A program made the position numbers and the translations under genes. From the NCBI GenBank assembly GCA_025936045.1, contig JAICUB010000013.1, positions 80,386-144,385 on the forward strand: 64,000 nt of DNA. The letters run 5' to 3'. The notes under the pieces are model-generated. The model saw only the letters and a program-made list of their open reading frames with translations, was not told where the DNA came from and did no database searches. Below are positions 61,386 through 64,000 of this stretch, piece by piece. Source of the stretch: Polyangiaceae bacterium (lineage in GTDB: Bacteria; Myxococcota_A; Polyangia; Polyangiales; Polyangiaceae). Position 1 is the first letter of the stretch. The number at the start of each line of letters is the position of its first letter.

Positions 61386-62822
61386 GTGCCCAGCGACACC
61401 CCACACACTCCGGAAGCCAAGCATCATGCCACCGAGGCTTTCCGCCACGCGGCCGAGTCGACTCGCCGCCGGTCGCCGGCCTCTTTCGATCAATGGTTTT
61501 CTGGCATCCAGCTCGACGGCATCGACGACGGTGTCCTATCGCTGGCAGCACGCGACGAATTTGTCCGTGATTGGGTCAAAAACCACTTCTTGCCCGATTT
61601 GCTGGACGCGATGCGCGGCTACCTAGGCGGTGACCCACAGAAGGCGCTCGAGGTGCGCTGGCGCATCAGCGGGGATATCCCCGCGCCCGTGAGTGAGCCG
61701 CGCCGGAGCTCGCCGCCGCCGTCCCGCCGTCCGTCCGAGGCACCGAGCGCGCCGCGCCCTCGTCTCGCGGCCGTGCCGCGGCCCGGGCTCGCCGACGCGC
61801 TGAACCCGAAGCACACGTTCAGTAACTTCGTCGTGGGCCCGTCGAACGAGCTCGCGTACGCCGCGGCGCTCGCGTCCGCGGCCGGCGGTCGTCCCCGCTA
61901 TAACCCTCTCTTCATCGCGGGCGGCACCGGCCTCGGCAAGACGCACCTGATGCACGCCATCGCCCACCAGGTGCTGGCGGAGCGCCCTGACACGCGGGTC
62001 GTGTACGTCTCGGCCGAGCACTTCACGAACGCGTTCATCGAAGGCCTCCAGCATCACAAGATGGACGAGTTTCGCGCGCGTTACCGCTCGCAGTGCGACC
62101 TCCTCCTCGTCGACGACATCCAGTTCCTCGCCGGTCGCGAACAGACGCAGGAAGAGTTCTTCCACACCTTCAACGCGCTTCACGACGCGGCACGTCTGAT
62201 CGTCGTGACGAGCGACAAGTACCCGCAGCAGCTCCAACGCATGCCCGAGCGCTTGGTCTCGCGCTTCGGTTCGGGCCTCGTCGCGGACATCCAAACGCCG
62301 CAGCTCGAGACGCGCGTGGCGATCGTACGCAAAAAGGCCGTGCTCGAGGGCATCGAGCTCTCGGACGAGGTCGCCGTCCTGCTCGCGCAAGGCGTGCCGA
62401 GCAACGTACGCGAGCTCGAAGGGGCGCTCATTCGCCTCGCAGCCAAGGCGTCGCTCACGGGCCGCCCGATCGACTTCGAGTTCGTGCAGAGCGAGATGGC
62501 GCTGGTTTCGCCGCGGCGTCCCGACATGCTGAGCGTCGAGGACGTGCAGCGCGCGGTGTGCAGCCACTTCCGGCTCTCGAACTCCGAGCTGCTGAGCAAG
62601 GATCGTCACAAGAGCGTCGCGTTCGCGCGCCAGGTCGCGATGTACGTCTGCCGCCAGCGATTGAAGTCGAGCTTCCCGGAGCTCGGCCGCGCCTTCGGCA
62701 ACCGCGACCACACCACCGTGATGAGCGCCGTCCGCCGCGTCGAAACGCTGCGCGCGCGCGACCCGCAGGTGAACGCGCACCTCGAAGCGATCGAGCAGAA
62801 GCTCGCGTCGTCGGAGGACTGA
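61386..62822 (+). CDS. dnaA: chromosomal replication initiator DnaA
   Basis: 478 residues from GTG 61386. Domain I (about 28-90, SPASFDQWFSGIQL), Pro/Ser-rich domain II (about 105-135), AAA+ domain III with Walker A GGTGLGKTHLMH (K185), Walker B LLLVDDIQFLAG and sensor regions, and domain IV with the DNA-binding signature NRDHTTVMSAVRRVE. It unwinds oriC after binding DnaA boxes. An upstream in-frame ATG (61275) would cover the promoter and DnaA box, so GTG is preferred. dnaN and recF do not follow; downstream is a decayed transposase. Confidence 0.97.
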   Translation: MPSDTPHTPEAKHHATEAFRHAAESTRRRSPASFDQWFSGIQLDGIDDGVLSLAARDEFVRDWVKNHFLPDLLDAMRGYLGGDPQKALEVRWRISGDIPAPVSEPRRSSPPPSRRPSEAPSAPRPRLAAVPRPGLADALNPKHTFSNFVVGPSNELAYAAALASAAGGRPRYNPLFIAGGTGLGKTHLMHAIAHQVLAERPDTRVVYVSAEHFTNAFIEGLQHHKMDEFRARYRSQCDLLLVDDIQFLAGREQTQEEFFHTFNALHDAARLIVVTSDKYPQQLQRMPERLVSRFGSGLVADIQTPQLETRVAIVRKKAVLEGIELSDEVAVLLAQGVPSNVRELEGALIRLAAKASLTGRPIDFEFVQSEMALVSPRRPDMLSVEDVQRAVCSHFRLSNSELLSKDRHKSVAFARQVAMYVCRQRLKSSFPELGRAFGNRDHTTVMSAVRRVETLRARDPQVNAHLEAIEQKLASSED

Positions 62823-63149
62823 AGCGCGAGCCCCCGCGAGCGCGCCTCCGAGCCGCGCACCGCGCCCATTCACGCACCCCGCGAACCCGCACGGCGCCGC
62901 CTACTGACGCTCTGCGCGCTCGGCACACGCCTCCGGCGACGCTCGCGCGCTCGGCGTGCCCTCCGAACAACCGCCGAAATTTCGCGCGTCGCCGTCGCAG
63001 ACGGCGCTCGTCGATGCGAGCGCCTGGGTGTCATTGGAGTCGGTCTACATGGGGATGCCTCCTGGCGTCGCCCGGAACCCGCGCCGGAGCAGCCGCGCCT
63101 CGGCGCTCGAGATTCACCTGCCAGGCGTGCAGCGATCGCCCGTCGATAC
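62823..63149. other. spacer between dnaA and the transposase remnant
   Basis: About 330 bases. Only low-complexity Arg-rich frames are present; no gene, DnaA-box cluster or hairpin was recognised. Confidence 0.4.
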
Positions 63150-63652
63150 CCCGGGGCCCGCGCCCACTCACCTGCGCTCCGGCCGCTTCGCTTCGCCGCC
63201 AACAGACATGCTTGAGGCGCTGCGCGACGAGCGTCTTGCAGGCCGCCTCGACGACGCCGATGCCGATCGTGAACCTTGCCGCTTCCACTCGGCGTACCGC
63301 ATTCGCTTCCTGTTCTTCCGGAAGTATCGAAGCTCCTGTGCCACGCGCTGGATGCGCGGGTGCTTTCGCCGCAGGTACGTCAGCGCGTTGATGACAGCGT
63401 CGGCGCCGTCGTCCTCCATCAGGAGGCGCTCACGCAGCGCCTCGAACTTGTGTCGCGTCGCGAACGTCCCATCGCCGGTGACTGCGGCGAGCGCCACCGC
63501 CAGGTGCTCTGTCGGGTGGAAGAAGTCGAGGATCCACAAGTAGGCCGCAGAGGCTCCCACGCCCATCCGCGCCGCCACCACCGCACCGACTCGCCCGCCG
63601 CTACCTCCGCGATCAACCGCTCCCGTTGCTCAGCCGTGTACCGCTTCCGCAT
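63150..63652 (-). pseudogene. decayed chimeric transposase (IS3/IS66-type HTH joined to ISKra4-like core)
   Basis: Read from 63652 on the minus strand: MRKRYTAEQRERLIAEVAAGESV is a typical transposase helix-turn-helix start. A one-base loss shifts the frame and it continues as VAARMGVGASAAYLW, then runs directly into ILDFFHPTEHLAVALAAVTGDG and ELRYFRKNRKRMRYAEWKRQG, the body of an ISKra4-like transposase. A second frameshift then leads to IGIGVVEAACKTLVAQRLK, the family's conserved end. At least two frameshifts and an HTH/core junction make it inactive. No complete terminal repeats were identified. Confidence 0.7.
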
Positions 63653-63708
63653 GCACGACTTCTGCTCGCGCCCGCGCCAGCTCGACAGTTGGGGTCGATG
63701 CAGCGGTT

Positions 63709-63731
63709 ACCTCACGCAGCTTGCGTGAGGT
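63709..63731. repeat. perfect 9+9 inverted repeat
   Basis: ACCTCACGC-AGCTT-GCGTGAGGT: nine perfect pairs with a 5-base loop, 57 bases outside the start of the transposase remnant. It could be an insertion-sequence end structure or a terminator; no T-run follows. Confidence 0.5.
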
Positions 63732-63816
63732 CCGCCGCCCGTCCCTCAGCTACGCTGCGCGGTAACAGCGTATCACGGCAATCCGCACGAGCGCCCTGAC
63801 CCTAATGTTGCGACGT

Positions 63817-64000
63817 TCAAGGCGTTTCAACATCCTCTGCATCAGGATAATCCTCGCGCGCATCCTCGAGGCTCACTTGCAAACAGATCTCGGGGGAGAG
63901 CCACTCGAATGCTGCTAGACCCAAGATTTCGGCGACATGATCGCGGACGCGCTTGCCCGCACTCGAGCCAGCTGCCACGTCCGCGAGCACGCGCTCGAGG
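63817..64000 (-). CDS. C-terminal end of an unknown gene (5' part outside window)
   Basis: The last 60 codons of a minus-strand frame that runs off the window edge and stops with TGA at 63817-63819. It reads LERVLADVAAGSSAGKRVRD, then HVAEILGLAAFEWLSPEICL, then an acidic tail EDAREDYPDAEDVETP. The composition is protein-like and helical at the start, with less biased codons than the shadow frames. No family is recognised. It lies just beyond the transposase remnant. Confidence 0.5.
   Translation of the reverse strand, partial: LERVLADVAAGSSAGKRVRDHVAEILGLAAFEWLSPEICLQVSLEDAREDYPDAEDVETP

Overview
The window is GC-rich bacterial DNA of the kind seen in Myxococcota, probably a Polyangiales-type myxobacterium. 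This is judged from family content, not from any search: an AgmX/PglI-type C-terminal domain protein, an FHA-GGDEF fusion, several Gly/Ser-rich lipoproteins with cysteine-rich tails, partner-switching regulators, GTG/TTG starts in many genes and stop/start overlaps of one to four bases. About fifty protein genes and one tRNA (Gln, TTG) can be supported. There is no prophage, CRISPR array or rRNA.

Layout. 1-5.4 kb: 3' part of a YgiQ-type radical SAM gene, an OmpH/Skp chaperone, a double cyclic-nucleotide-binding protein, HrcA and a receiver-domain protein. 5.5-8.3 kb: valS. 8.3-15.8 kb: a surface-glycan neighbourhood (GT-C membrane protein, two GT4 enzymes, a flippase-like protein, methyltransferase, cupin, DegT aminotransferase). 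15.8-24.9 kb: envelope and signalling genes (beta-barrel candidate, AgmX-type protein, FHA-GGDEF, methyltransferase, large GT39 protein, lipoprotein pair). 25-27.5 kb: a CobA-HemD fusion and a GAF-like protein. 27.5-31.2 kb: a pair of half-size ABC exporters, probably a heterodimer. 31.4-34.2 kb: a decayed island in which two broken serine-protease genes bracket two cysteine-rich lipoprotein genes, followed by a cupredoxin-like lipoprotein. 34.3-41.7 kb: a BamA/TamA-like protein with a cysteine-rich POTRA insert, a phosphodiester-glycosidase-like protein, Fpg, RpiA and an HtrA-like pseudoprotease. 41.8-46.3 kb: a partner-switching cassette (PP2C, STAS-like, anti-sigma-type ATPase, diheme peroxidase, SpoIIE-type phosphatase), four of whose genes overlap by 4 bases. 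46.3-49.8 kb: beta-mannosidase and an ECF sigma factor with its probable anti-sigma partner. 49.8-50.6 kb: a gene-poor decayed stretch. 50.6-53.8 kb: small orphan gene, TylF-type methyltransferase, GT2 and FAD oxidoreductase. 53.9 kb: tRNA-Gln. 54-55.9 kb: arylsulfotransferase-family lipoprotein. 56-57.8 kb: ccmE-hemE, with a CXXXY-type CcmE. 58-61 kb: unknown and outer-membrane proteins. 61.4-62.8 kb: dnaA, without dnaN beside it. 63.1-63.7 kb: a wrecked transposase. The last 184 bp hold the tail of an unknown gene.

Working together. The glycan genes probably make, decorate and export a surface polysaccharide or glycolipid. The 41.8-46.3 kb block looks like a complete phosphorylation switch with a periplasmic peroxidase built into it, and it is the most system-like part of the window. 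Heme genes (cobA-hemD, hemE, ccmE) are scattered, and c-type hemes are used by the peroxidase. Unusual active sites recur: CcmE with Cys instead of His, HtrA-like without its His, and a cNMP domain without its phosphate-binding Arg.
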